Below the pieces are notes generated by a model. It did not search any database. It saw only the letters and a list, made by a program, of their open reading frames with translations, and was not told the origin of the DNA. Of a stretch of DNA of 64,000 nt, positions 1 to 7,982 are shown one piece after another. Origin of the DNA: Pseudobutyrivibrio sp. (GTDB lineage Bacteria > Bacillota > Clostridia > Lachnospirales > Lachnospiraceae); contig JAFYYR010000001.1 in NCBI GenBank assembly GCA_017557435.1, positions 94,292-158,291 on the forward strand, in the 5' to 3' direction. The translations under genes and the position numbers were made by a program. The stretch's first letter is position 1, and every line of letters begins with the position of its first letter.

Positions 1-1
1 A

Positions 2-2149
2 TTGATTAGAGGTAAGCATTCATTTAAAGCAATAGCTAAAATTCGTGATACAACACAGCTATTTCTAGATGTTTATTCAGATTCAAAGCATGTATATGTA
101 AGGCCAGATAAGGTTTGGAATAGGTATTCTGAGACAATGTTTTTGCCTCATATTTATGAGCCTGAAAATGGTACATTTAAGCCGATGCTTGATGGTGTAA
201 TGGCTAGCCATTTTTATCAGTTACTTGAAACTGAAACATCAAATGCAGACCGTGGAAACAAGGATAGCTGGGATAGATTTTTTGATATGACAAAGACCAT
301 GCACGAAAATGGCATTGACGTCACTGAGCAGTGTAATAGGATGTGCAATATCATGATGAGCAGAGATGAAAGGATGCGCATCATGATAAAAGAAAACTTT
401 AGGGTCGAGGATTATCTTAATGTGAAAAATAGGATGATTGGAACGGGCATGATAGGTGGAAAAGCCTGCGGAATGCTCCTTGCCAGAAAGATTATTGAGA
501 ACAGTAGGCCTGATATATTTGATAAGTTTGAGCCCCATGATTCCTTTTATGTGGGCTCTGATGTATTTTATACATTTATTGTGGAGAACCACTTTTGGGA
601 TATTAGGGTAAGACAGCGAAAGCCAGAAGAATATTTTAGTTTGGCGGAGGAGTTTGCAAATCGTCTAAAAACTGGAAAGTTTTCGCGAGATATGGAAGAA
701 GATTTGGTTAAGCTTCTTGAGTATTACGGTCAAGATCCAATTATTGTAAGGTCAAGCTCTATTTTAGAAGACGGATTTGGCAATGCGTTTGCAGGAAAGT
801 ATGAATCAGTATTTTGCCCGAATGCAGGGGATATGGAACAAAGACTTTTGGAACTTGAGGATGCGATTCGTACAGTTTATGCTAGCACGATGAGTAAGTC
901 AGCCTTAGATTATAGAAATCGTCGTGGACTGCAGGCAAGAGATGAGCAGATGGCTCTTTTGATTCAGAGAGTTTCGGGTTCATATTATGGGGATTATTAT
1001 ATGCCTTGTGCAGCAGGCGTTGGTTATTCATACAGCCCATATCGATTTATGGAAAGTCTGCAGCCAACAGCAGGAATGCTTCGTCTTGTAATGGGACTTG
1101 GAACGTCAGCAGTGGATAGAACGGAGGGCTCATATCCAAGACTTGTAAGCCTTGATAAGCCAAAGGCCTCAACAGCGAAAAATAGCATCGAAAAACATAG
1201 ATATTCGCAGAAGAAATTGGAACTTATTAATCGAGCTGAAGGGAAGTTGCAGCAGGTAGAGCTGGATACAATAAAACCATTTATGCCATTTTATTTGCAG
1301 GGCTTGCTTTTAGAACATGATTATGAGGCAGAAAGCATCTATCGTGAACAGGGACATCCTAGAGATATACAGTTTATTTCTTGCAATGGAATAGTTGCAA
1401 AGGATGAATTAATGGCTCAGATGAAAGACATTTTGAGAACTATTCAAGAAACATATGAATATCCTGTGGACACAGAGTTTACTATCAATTTTGCTGAGAA
1501 TGGAGATTATGTAATTAACATTCTGCAGTGTCGACCTCTTCAGATTTTTGAGGATTCAATGGATTTTGAAATGCCGGAAAATATTGATGAAAATAAGATT
1601 TTATTTGAATGCGAAAAGTCTTCAATGGGATTATCCAGAGTGGAAAAGATGGATTTAATAGTCTACGTTGATGCTGTTAAATATTACAACATGGACTACA
1701 AGGATAAGTACATTATTGCTAATGCCATCGGAAAGATAAATTGGAAGATGCGTAATCAGGGAAAAAAGATGCTTCTCATGGTACCAGGGCGCATTGGAAC
1801 AACATCTCCTGAGCTTGGAGTACCTACAGCATTTGCGGATATAAGTGAGTTTGAAGCAATTTGCGAGATTGCAAATTCTGAGGCGGGATACAATCCAGAG
1901 CTTTCTTATGGAAGCCATTTCTTCCAGGACCTAGTGGAATCAGGAATACTATATAATGCCATTTTTGAAAATGAAAAGACGAAGGTCTTTAATATGGGAT
2001 TGTTGAAGGGATATAAGAATATTTTGGTAGAGATGGATAGCAAATATAGGGAGATAGAAGAAATAGTAAAAGTGTATGATGTTTCCGAAAAGGATATTTA
2101 CTTATGCAATGACATGAAAAATGAAAGAATAATATGTTATGAGAGATAG
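2..2149 (+). CDS. PEP/pyruvate-binding domain protein (PEP synthase/PPDK N-domain like), probably 5'-truncated by the window
   Basis: The 715 readable codons are open right to the window edge, so the true start probably lies upstream; the first codon here is TTG with no ribosome site visible. The middle carries the ATP-grasp nucleotide-binding motif of PEP synthase and pyruvate phosphate dikinase (IIVRSSSILEDGFGNAFAG, near residue 250) and later ILQCRPLQ, where this domain usually ends. The swivelling phosphohistidine domain and PEP-binding barrel of full PPDK are not seen, so it is a family member of unknown substrate rather than a complete dikinase. The C-terminal 200 residues are not recognised. 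SfsA follows 20 bp downstream in the same direction. Confidence 0.75.
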   Translation: MIRGKHSFKAIAKIRDTTQLFLDVYSDSKHVYVRPDKVWNRYSETMFLPHIYEPENGTFKPMLDGVMASHFYQLLETETSNADRGNKDSWDRFFDMTKTMHENGIDVTEQCNRMCNIMMSRDERMRIMIKENFRVEDYLNVKNRMIGTGMIGGKACGMLLARKIIENSRPDIFDKFEPHDSFYVGSDVFYTFIVENHFWDIRVRQRKPEEYFSLAEEFANRLKTGKFSRDMEEDLVKLLEYYGQDPIIVRSSSILEDGFGNAFAGKYESVFCPNAGDMEQRLLELEDAIRTVYASTMSKSALDYRNRRGLQARDEQMALLIQRVSGSYYGDYYMPCAAGVGYSYSPYRFMESLQPTAGMLRLVMGLGTSAVDRTEGSYPRLVSLDKPKASTAKNSIEKHRYSQKKLELINRAEGKLQQVELDTIKPFMPFYLQGLLLEHDYEAESIYREQGHPRDIQFISCNGIVAKDELMAQMKDILRTIQETYEYPVDTEFTINFAENGDYVINILQCRPLQIFEDSMDFEMPENIDENKILFECEKSSMGLSRVEKMDLIVYVDAVKYYNMDYKDKYIIANAIGKINWKMRNQGKKMLLMVPGRIGTTSPELGVPTAFADISEFEAICEIANSEAGYNPELSYGSHFFQDLVESGILYNAIFENEKTKVFNMGLLKGYKNILVEMDSKYREIEEIVKVYDVSEKDIYLCNDMKNERIICYER

Positions 2150-2169
2150 AATTATGCTATTATCTTTCC

Positions 2170-2832
2170 ATGAAATATGAATGCATCGTAGAAGCAAAAT
2201 TTATATCTAGACCAAATAGATTTATAGCCCATGTAGATATTGATGGTACAGAAGTAGTTGTCCACGTGAAAAATACAGGGCGATGCAAGGAACTTTTAAT
2301 ACCAGGATGCCGGGTTTATCTTGAAAAAGCTACTAATCCAGAGAGGAAAACGCCCTATGACTTAGTAGCTGTAGATACACCTACTGGCATAGTAAATATA
2401 GATTCTCAAGCACCAAATGCCGTAGTAAAAGAGTGGCTTTTAAAGCAGGACTATGACCTGGTTGTGCCTGAGTACAAATACGGGAATTCTAGAATCGATT
2501 TTTACATGGAAAAAGGAGAGGATAAATATCTTCTTGAGGTAAAGGGCTGCACCCTGATAAAAGATGGGATAGGCTACTTCCCTGATGCGCCTACAGAGCG
2601 AGGAGTAAAGCACCTTAGAGAACTTACCGCAGCCATAGACAAAGGATACAAAGCCATGGCAGCCTTTGTAATTCAAGTGGAGGGCGTCAGTGAGGTAAGA
2701 CCAAACATAGAGACCCATCCAGAGTTTGGGGTAGCTCTAAAAGAGGCAGAAGAAGCAGGGGTAGAAGTGCTATTTTTAGAATGCAATGTGAAAAAAGATG
2801 AGCTTACAGTAAAAGCTTCTAAATCATTATGA
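2170..2832 (+). CDS. sfsA: SfsA family protein (sugar fermentation stimulation protein)
   Basis: 220 residues, close to the usual SfsA length. Recognisable family segments are HVKNTGRCKELLIPG near residue 37, DSQAPNAVVKEWL near residue 79, YGNSRIDFYME near residue 104, LLEVKGCTL near residue 121 and FPDAPTERGVKHLREL near residue 137. E. coli SfsA was described as a DNA-binding stimulator of maltose metabolism; a nuclease-like fold has been suggested for the family, and the conserved D, E and K residues here would fit that. The molecular role is not established. The stop codon lies inside a perfect hairpin shared with the convergent gene downstream. Confidence 0.9.
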   Translation: MKYECIVEAKFISRPNRFIAHVDIDGTEVVVHVKNTGRCKELLIPGCRVYLEKATNPERKTPYDLVAVDTPTGIVNIDSQAPNAVVKEWLLKQDYDLVVPEYKYGNSRIDFYMEKGEDKYLLEVKGCTLIKDGIGYFPDAPTERGVKHLRELTAAIDKGYKAMAAFVIQVEGVSEVRPNIETHPEFGVALKEAEEAGVEVLFLECNVKKDELTVKASKSL

Positions 2833-2846
2833 TTTAGAAGCTTTTT
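2811..2846. terminator. Bidirectional terminator shared by two convergent genes
   Basis: A perfect 15-bp stem (2811-2825 with 2831-2845) closes a 5-base loop. It has an A tract on one side and a T tract on the other, so it can act both ways. The stop codons of sfsA (2830-2832) and of the minus-strand gene (2834-2836) both fall within it. Confidence 0.9.
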
Positions 2847-3106
2847 GTATATATTAGCCACCCTACAACCAGATGAATTGCAAGAATTAAAGGCATTCCA
2901 ATGACGAAATACCAGTGTTTTGTTTTGTGGCGGAAGAGATACATGCCTAAAAGAGTGCCGATGCTTCCACCGATGGCGCTGACTAAAAATAGAGTCTTCT
3001 CAGGGATGCGCCATTGATTGGAAATAGCTCTTTTTTTATCGATTCCCATCACAGCAAGACCAAGTGCATTCATCATAACCAAATAAGAAATAATAAGATC
3101 TTTCAT
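2834..3106 (-). CDS. DUF1294 small membrane protein
   Basis: 90 residues, matching the short DUF1294 family. Recognisable parts are NALGLAVMGIDKKRAI near residue 13, the RIPEKTLFLVSAIGGSIGTLLGMYLF segment in pieces near residues 33-58, and the FRHKTKHWYF turn near residue 58. The protein is mostly hydrophobic with about three membrane segments. No function is known for the family. It converges with sfsA with one base between the stop codons. Confidence 0.85.
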   Translation of the reverse strand: MKDLIISYLVMMNALGLAVMGIDKKRAISNQWRIPEKTLFLVSAIGGSIGTLLGMYLFRHKTKHWYFVIGMPLILAIHLVVGWLIYTKSF

Positions 3107-3230
3107 AAAATATCTCCCTAGAAATGTTATGAATCTATTATAAAAAAATTAAAATAAAATATGCAAACTATTTGTCTAAAAGGAAAAAAGATTTATCATA
3201 TAAGCAGGGATTAGGAAATGGGAGAATGAT

Positions 3231-3851
3231 ATGCTTAGTAAGACACATTTAGCAATAGGAGTGGCCAGCTCTCTTACTATTCTTGCACCTGATACATTGC
3301 AGGAGCTATGCCCAATAGTTATAGGAGCATCGGTTGGAAGTATTCTTTGTGATATAGATTGTAAAATTGGTGTATCAAAGGATGCAGTTTTAGGAAGAGC
3401 TATAGCAACTATACTATCGGTGGCGGCATTGTATATAGATATATATGCTCATGGAAGCATGTTTGAATATTTCATGCAGACACATATTATTTCTTTGCTT
3501 CTGGGGCTTTTAATAATATTGATTACGGGGTATTTTGCTAGAGAATCAGTGCATAGGGGATTTTCACATTCGCTGATGGCATTTGGACTATATGGCATAG
3601 GAATATTTTTGTTTTCAAAGCCAGTGCTTTTAGGATTTATTATAGGATTTGCTTCCCATCTATTATTGGACATTTTAAACTATCGTCCAGTCCAGCTATT
3701 TTACCCTAGAGAAAAGGGAGTAAGCCTTAAAATATGCAAAGCCAAATCAAAGCTTAATATTGTAATTATGATCGTAGGATATATATGGCTTATTGCTGTG
3801 TGCGCTTTAAACTATCAGCATTTCCTGGTTTTAATGCCCCAAAGGGGGTAA
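3231..3851 (+). CDS. YdjM-like membrane-bound metal-dependent hydrolase
   Basis: 206 residues with about five membrane segments. It starts MLSKTHLAIG with the early histidine of the YdjM family, then carries CDIDCKIG near residue 41, REsVHRGFSHSLMAFG near residue 103 and GFASHLLLDILN near residue 138. The His/Asp pattern (H..D..HRG.SHS..H..LD) is that of the predicted zinc hydrolases called LexA-regulated or YdjM-type proteins. The true substrate is unknown. The start is supported by a GGGAGAA ribosome site. It stands alone between its own promoter region (3107-3230) and the small ORF downstream. Confidence 0.85.
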   Translation: MLSKTHLAIGVASSLTILAPDTLQELCPIVIGASVGSILCDIDCKIGVSKDAVLGRAIATILSVAALYIDIYAHGSMFEYFMQTHIISLLLGLLIILITGYFARESVHRGFSHSLMAFGLYGIGIFLFSKPVLLGFIIGFASHLLLDILNYRPVQLFYPREKGVSLKICKAKSKLNIVIMIVGYIWLIAVCALNYQHFLVLMPQRG

Positions 3852-3940
3852 AGGCATAACTCTTTATGCATAGTGCACAGTTTTAGATATTGCAATTTGT
3901 TTAATTTGTATATTTACCCAATGGAACTTTCTAAAAAAGG

Positions 3941-3949
3941 TGGTATTCT
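3941..3949 (+). promoter_or_regulatory. Candidate extended -10 promoter for the 28-residue ORF
   Basis: TGGTATTCT at 3941-3949 is an extended -10 element (TGn plus a 5/6 match to TATAAT). No strong -35 box is visible, which is normal for extended -10 promoters. It lies about 40 bases before the next start codon. Confidence 0.4.
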
Positions 3950-3989
3950 AATGGTGTAATTAGGAATCAGCTTGATAGGAGGTTAGAAG

Positions 3990-4076
3990 ATGGGCTTATT
4001 TAGAGAGTTATTTGACAGCGAAAACGGCACATTAATGACATTCGTTGAGTTTTTAAAGAGCGGATATGTCGACTAA
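3990..4076 (+). CDS. Unrecognised 28-residue protein
   Basis: An ATG preceded by a strong AGGAGG (3977-3983) opens 28 codons: MGLFRELFDSENGT, then LMTFVEFLKSGYVD. A clear terminator follows, and an extended -10 lies upstream, so this is a complete transcription unit of its own. The peptide has no obvious membrane segment; it looks like a short amphipathic helix pair. I do not recognise it. The case for translation rests on the ribosome site and the promoter-terminator bracketing. Confidence 0.6.
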   Translation: MGLFRELFDSENGTLMTFVEFLKSGYVD

Positions 4077-4100
4077 ATAAATTTGAAAAAGCATTTCGGA

Positions 4101-4131
4101 GTGTCCTTATAAAGGGGCACTTCTTTTTTTT
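4101..4131 (+). terminator. Rho-independent terminator
   Basis: GTGTCCTT pairs with AAGGGGCAC (two G-U pairs) around a short loop, followed by a run of T (4121-4131). It ends the 28-residue ORF transcript. Confidence 0.8.
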
Positions 4132-4198
4132 ATAATTATATCAACGAAAACCTGTAGGAGAATTACTTGTATTTTGTACGGAATCAGGAGGTGTTGAT

Positions 4199-4723
4199 AT
4201 GGAGAAAAATATTAAAATATATATAGACATGGATGGGTGCATAGCCAAGTGGAATATGAATGCATCCATAGAAGATACATTTGAGCCGGGTTATTTTGCA
4301 GGATTGGAGCCGGACGAGAGATTAATAGATACAGTTAAGATGCTATCGAAAGAATACGATGTCAGCATTTTATCAGCGGTTTATCAGGACAATCACTCGG
4401 TGGATGATAAAATAAAGTGGCTTAATAATAATGGGTTAGGCTACCTGCAGCGGATATTTGTACCTTATGGCGAGTCCAAGCAAAATTATATTGATCAGAG
4501 TTTTACATCCATTTTAATTGACGATTATTCGAAAAATTTAGAGGAGTGGATTTTAGGTAAAAATTGTTTCGGAATCAAGTATCTCAACGGAATTAATGCT
4601 ACAAAGGGCTTGTGGAATGGGTTTATGATTTCCAGCCGAATGAATCCTAGCGCCATGTACACAACCATCAAAGGAATTGTGTCGCAATTAATTGTGCAAA
4701 ACGCACTTGCAAAAACAGCATAG
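4199..4723 (+). CDS. HAD-family 5'-nucleotidase-like protein (NT5C type)
   Basis: 174 residues. The HAD nucleophile motif IDMDGCIAKWN begins at residue 9, giving both aspartates. ILIDDYSKNLEEW near residue 105 supplies the late acidic motif. The short, capless layout resembles the 5'(3')-deoxyribonucleotidase (NT5C) branch of the HAD superfamily, which removes phosphate from nucleoside monophosphates. The C-terminal 40 residues (from about SSRMNPSAMYTT) are not typical of that family, and the substrate is an inference. The start has an AGGAGG site 8 bases upstream. Confidence 0.7.
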   Translation: MEKNIKIYIDMDGCIAKWNMNASIEDTFEPGYFAGLEPDERLIDTVKMLSKEYDVSILSAVYQDNHSVDDKIKWLNNNGLGYLQRIFVPYGESKQNYIDQSFTSILIDDYSKNLEEWILGKNCFGIKYLNGINATKGLWNGFMISSRMNPSAMYTTIKGIVSQLIVQNALAKTA

Positions 4724-4782
4724 ATTAGCGATAATCAAAACAAAGGGGAGGAGAGTTTATTGGTGTAAAAGGAGGATACGAA

Positions 4783-5325
4783 ATGGCAGAAAACAAATAC
4801 GCAGGTACTAAGACCGAGAAGAACTTATGGGAGGCATTTGCTGGCGAGTCTATGGCTCGCAACAAATATACATATTTTGCTTCAGTTGCTAAGAAGGCTG
4901 GTTATGAGCAGATTGCAGCATTATTCTTAAAGACAGCTGACAATGAGAAGGAGCATGCTAAGCTTTGGTTCAAGGCTTTAGGCGGTGTTGGTACTACTCC
5001 TGAAAATCTTCTTCACGCAGCAGAGGGTGAGAATGCTGAGTGGACAGATATGTATGATCGTATGGCTAAGGAAGCTGACGAGGAAGGATTCCCAGAGCTT
5101 GCAGCACAGTTTAGAGGTGTAGCAGCTATTGAGAAGGCTCACGAGGAGCGCTATCGCAAGCTTCTTAACAACGTAGAGGCAATGGAAGTATTCAAGAAGA
5201 GTGGCGTAACTATGTGGGAATGCCGCAACTGTGGTCACATTGTAGTTGGTACAGAGGCTCCAGAGGTTTGCCCAGTTTGCAAGCATCCAAAGGCATACTT
5301 CGAGGTTAGAGAAGAGAATTATTAA
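4783..5325 (+). CDS. rbr: Rubrerythrin
   Basis: 180 residues in the classic two-part layout. The N-terminal ferritin-like four-helix domain has the di-iron ligands in [17 protein letters not shown]-like, [10 protein letters not shown] and [11 protein letters not shown] segments. The C-terminal rubredoxin-like iron site is [12 protein letters not shown] with [13 protein letters not shown]. Rubrerythrin reduces hydrogen peroxide in the cytoplasm of anaerobes, fed by rubredoxin or NADH-linked reductases. A strong AAAGGAGG site precedes ATG. It is followed by its own terminator, so it is probably monocistronic and strongly expressed; its codon use is biased toward the codons seen in the ribosomal and ATP synthase genes here. 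Confidence 0.96.
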   Translation: MAENKYAGTKTEKNLWEAFAGESMARNKYTYFASVAKKAGYEQIAALFLKTADNEKEHAKLWFKALGGVGTTPENLLHAAEGENAEWTDMYDRMAKEADEEGFPELAAQFRGVAAIEKAHEERYRKLLNNVEAMEVFKKSGVTMWECRNCGHIVVGTEAPEVCPVCKHPKAYFEVREENY

Positions 5326-5351
5326 TTCCTAATCTAAGGATTTGTTTTTTC

Positions 5352-5391
5352 CAGGGTCAATGTTGATTAGTTCAGCATGGCCCTGATTTTA
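5352..5391 (+). terminator. Rho-independent terminator after rubrerythrin
   Basis: CAGGGTCAATGTTGA (5352-5366) pairs imperfectly with TTCAGCATGGCCCTG (5371-5385), followed by ATTTTAT. The T tract is short, so termination may be partial. Confidence 0.65.
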
Positions 5392-5413
5392 TAAGACTAT
5401 TAAGGAGGATGAC

Positions 5414-5716
5414 ATGGTAAAGCACGTTATTTTATGGACTTTAAAAGAAGAGTATTCTAATGAGGAAAAGGCTAAAATCAAGGCTGGTATCAAAGAGGGC
5501 CTTGAGGCACTTCAGGGTAAGATTCCAGGATTAATTGATATCAAAGTATACACAGAAGGATTACCTAGCTCTAACGCAGACTTGATGCTTGATTCATCAT
5601 TCGAGGATGAGGCTTCCCTTAAGGGTTATGCAGTACATCCAGAGCATGTTGCTGTAGCAGATGGCAAGGTACGTCCATACACAGCATCAAGAGTATGCCT
5701 TGATTACGAGGTATAG
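5414..5716 (+). CDS. Dabb family (stress-responsive alpha/beta barrel) protein
   Basis: 100 residues, the normal size for a Dabb domain. It opens MVKHVILWTLKEE, with the family's early V-x-H-x-V-x-[FW] strand pattern, and contains LPSSNADLMLDSSFEDEASLKGY near residue 50 in pieces and HPEHVAVA near residue 77. These small dimeric ferredoxin-like proteins have varied or unknown roles. The gene sits 30 bp before a 2-hydroxyacid dehydrogenase in the same direction and may be co-transcribed with it. A TAAGGAGG site precedes ATG. Confidence 0.88.
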   Translation: MVKHVILWTLKEEYSNEEKAKIKAGIKEGLEALQGKIPGLIDIKVYTEGLPSSNADLMLDSSFEDEASLKGYAVHPEHVAVADGKVRPYTASRVCLDYEV

Positions 5717-5746
5717 AATCCTAATAACATAGAAAAGAGACGTAAA

Positions 5747-6685
5747 ATGAAGATAGTATTCCTAGACAGAAAAACAATAGGAGAAGATATTGATCTTTCA
5801 GGTTTTGAGAGATTTGGAGAGGTTGTAATTTACGATTATTCCACACCTGACCAGGTGTTAGAGAGAGTTGAGGATGCAGATATTATCGTCCTTAACAAGG
5901 TGCCAGTTAATGAGTCCACTATTTCATCAGCTAAGAATCTTAAGCTTGTATGTGTGACAGCTACTGGAACTAACAATCTAGACAAGGATTATCTTGCAAG
6001 CAGAGGCATAGAGTGGAGAAATGTTGCTGGATACTCTACAGAGGCAGTTGCCCAGCATACACTTGCTTTAGTGTTACATTTATATGAGCACCTAAGCTAC
6101 TATGATGATTATGTAAAAAGTGAGCGCTATGTAGATGATAAGATGTTCACTCATTTTGAAAAGCATTTTAACGAAATCAGCGGCAAGACATGGGGTATAA
6201 TCGGACTTGGCGCAATAGGAAGCAGAGTGGCAGAGATTGCCACATGCCTTGGAGCTCAGGTTGTTTACTATTCTACAACTGGACGTAATCACTCAGATAT
6301 CTACAAGGAAGTGGATTTTGATACACTTTTATCCACATCAGATATCATTACTATCCACGCACCACTTGATGAAAATACACTACATTTAATTGATAAGTCT
6401 GCTCTGGAGAAGATGAAAAACACAGCAGTCCTGGTAAATGTGGGAAGAGGTCCTATCATTGTGGAAAAAGACTTAGCTGAGGCTCTAGAATGTGGACAAA
6501 TTGCGGCAGCAGGCCTTGATGTACTTGATGTAGAGCCAATGTCTAGTGACAATCCACTTGTTAGAATCAAGGACAGCACTAAGCTTCTTATCACTCCTCA
6601 TATTGCATGGGCTGCTGTAGAGGCGAGACAGCGACTTATGAAAATTATCGAGGGACAGATAGAGGACATCATTTCTTCAAAATAA
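5747..6685 (+). CDS. D-isomer-specific 2-hydroxyacid dehydrogenase
   Basis: 312 residues with the complete family signature. The Rossmann motif WGIIGLGAIGSRVAE begins near residue 148. The catalytic arginine/acid/histidine set lies in LVNVGRGPIIVEKDLAEAL near residue 229, GLDVLDVEP near residue 255 and ITPHIAWAA near residue 283. Such enzymes interconvert 2-keto and D-2-hydroxy acids with NAD(P)H; glycerate, hydroxypyruvate or phenyl-lactate type substrates are all possible. The sequence does not settle which. Translation starts at ATG after a weak AAAAGAGA site. Confidence 0.92.
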   Translation: MKIVFLDRKTIGEDIDLSGFERFGEVVIYDYSTPDQVLERVEDADIIVLNKVPVNESTISSAKNLKLVCVTATGTNNLDKDYLASRGIEWRNVAGYSTEAVAQHTLALVLHLYEHLSYYDDYVKSERYVDDKMFTHFEKHFNEISGKTWGIIGLGAIGSRVAEIATCLGAQVVYYSTTGRNHSDIYKEVDFDTLLSTSDIITIHAPLDENTLHLIDKSALEKMKNTAVLVNVGRGPIIVEKDLAEALECGQIAAAGLDVLDVEPMSSDNPLVRIKDSTKLLITPHIAWAAVEARQRLMKIIEGQIEDIISSK

Positions 6686-6732
6686 TCTGATAAACTGAAG
6701 TTCCTAAGTAATTGAAAATGGGGACTTGGCTT

Positions 6733-6909
6733 ATGGATTTTAACTACGAAGATGAAAACAAGCCATACTCATCAGATGATGCGTATGAAGACTTAGAGAA
6801 GATTCGCGATATACTACACGATGCTCAGATGCGGATTAATAAGGACAAAATAAATAAGGCAGATATCGATGTTAGTATAAACATAGATTTACCGAACTCA
6901 AATAAATAG
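6733..6909 (+). CDS. Unrecognised acidic 58-residue protein
   Basis: From ATG at 6733, preceded by GGGGAC, the product is 58 residues beginning MDFNYEDENKPYSSDD and rich in Asp, Lys and Ile. ATG 6718 in the same frame is possible but has a worse ribosome site. No membrane segment and no motif I recognise. A terminator follows at once, so it may end the dehydrogenase transcript. A 13-bp sequence AGTAATTGAAAAT lies just before this gene (6707-6719) and again before the next one (6952-6964). Confidence 0.55.
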   Translation: MDFNYEDENKPYSSDDAYEDLEKIRDILHDAQMRINKDKINKADIDVSINIDLPNSNK

Positions 6910-6938
6910 AAAAGGCTGTAATAACAGTCTTTTCTTTA
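6910..6938 (+). terminator. Rho-independent terminator
   Basis: AAAAGGCTGT (6910-6919) pairs with ACAGTCTTTT (6924-6933) with one G-U pair, followed by CTTTAT. It ends the hydroxyacid dehydrogenase unit. Confidence 0.75.
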
Positions 6939-6981
6939 TGTTTTTATAGAGAGTAATTGAAAATAGAAAGAGAGAATTATT

Positions 6982-7893
6982 ATGTGGTTATTTTTCGCGC
7001 TTGCGACAACATTAATTTGGGGTCTAGCGGAGCTATTTTATAAGAAGGGTGCAAGGCCAGATGAGAAATACGCTCACCTTAAAATATGCGTCTGCGTTGG
7101 TTTCATAATGGGTATTCATGCCACATTTACACTTATAACAGGAGGTATTGGATATAATCCAGCCAACTTGATTAATTATCTTCCAGTGTCACTTTGCTAT
7201 ATCATTTCAATGGCATTCTCATTTTTTGGAATGAGATTTATAGAAGAGTCAATTTCAGATCCTATTGAGAATACATCAGGTGCTATATGTTCACTATTAG
7301 CAGTAATTATTTTAGGTGAGACAATTGCATTTGGCTCAGCAGTAGCTATTGTAATTATAGTAATCGGTATCTTAGGTATAGGATTTTTGGATAACACAGG
7401 GGATACTGACAGAAAGAAAAAACTTGGAAAGAAGATGGCTGTTATTGCATTTGCAATGCCATTTTGCTACGCAATTATCGATGCGATAGGAAGCCTTCTT
7501 GATATATATTTCTTAGATATTGAGACTAGTCCTCTTACAAATGTAACTGAAAAGACAATTGAGGATGTGGCCAATACATCATACGAGATTACATTTTTTA
7601 TCTGCGCAGTAATTATTCTTATTTTCCTGAAAATAAAGGGAGTGAAGTTTGAGCTGCCAACTCAAAGAGATAAGATTTTAGCTGGTGTTTGCGAGACAGC
7701 AGGCCAGTTCACATACGTATATGCCATGAGTGGTGATGGAGCAATTGCTGCACCTATCATTTCATCAGTGTGTGTAGTATCACTTATATTATCTAGATTA
7801 GTTTTGAAAGAGAAGCTTACCAAGCTTCAATATTTCTTCCTGTTTTTAGTAATTGCAGGTATTCTTACCCTTGCAGTGATTGAGGGTGACTAG
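6982..7893 (+). CDS. EamA/DMT-superfamily transporter
   Basis: 303 residues with about ten membrane segments arranged as two EamA repeats. It starts MWLFFALATTLIWGLAELFYKKG. The first repeat ends around GIGFLDNTGD near residue 130, and the second ends LAVIEGD at the C terminus. A charged linker (DRKKKLGKK) separates the repeats. DMT proteins move small metabolites, amino acids or nucleotide sugars across the inner membrane; the substrate cannot be told here. The start has GAGAGAA upstream. The tail of the gene contains the promoter of the next gene. Confidence 0.85.
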   Translation: MWLFFALATTLIWGLAELFYKKGARPDEKYAHLKICVCVGFIMGIHATFTLITGGIGYNPANLINYLPVSLCYIISMAFSFFGMRFIEESISDPIENTSGAICSLLAVIILGETIAFGSAVAIVIIVIGILGIGFLDNTGDTDRKKKLGKKMAVIAFAMPFCYAIIDAIGSLLDIYFLDIETSPLTNVTEKTIEDVANTSYEITFFICAVIILIFLKIKGVKFELPTQRDKILAGVCETAGQFTYVYAMSGDGAIAAPIISSVCVVSLILSRLVLKEKLTKLQYFFLFLVIAGILTLAVIEGD

Positions 7894-7908
7894 GATAGAT
7901 GGTATAAT
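7880..7908 (+). promoter_or_regulatory. Promoter of the GGDEF gene
   Basis: TTGAGG (7880-7885), a 17-bp spacer and TATAAT (7903-7908) with an upstream TGG, giving an extended -10. It overlaps the last codons of the transporter gene. Confidence 0.7.
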
Positions 7909-7982
7909 ATTTCAATAGTGTGTAATATTTTGGGGATAGATATTGGAAATATTGGTTTTTGCGTGATGTTAGGAGGGGAAGT

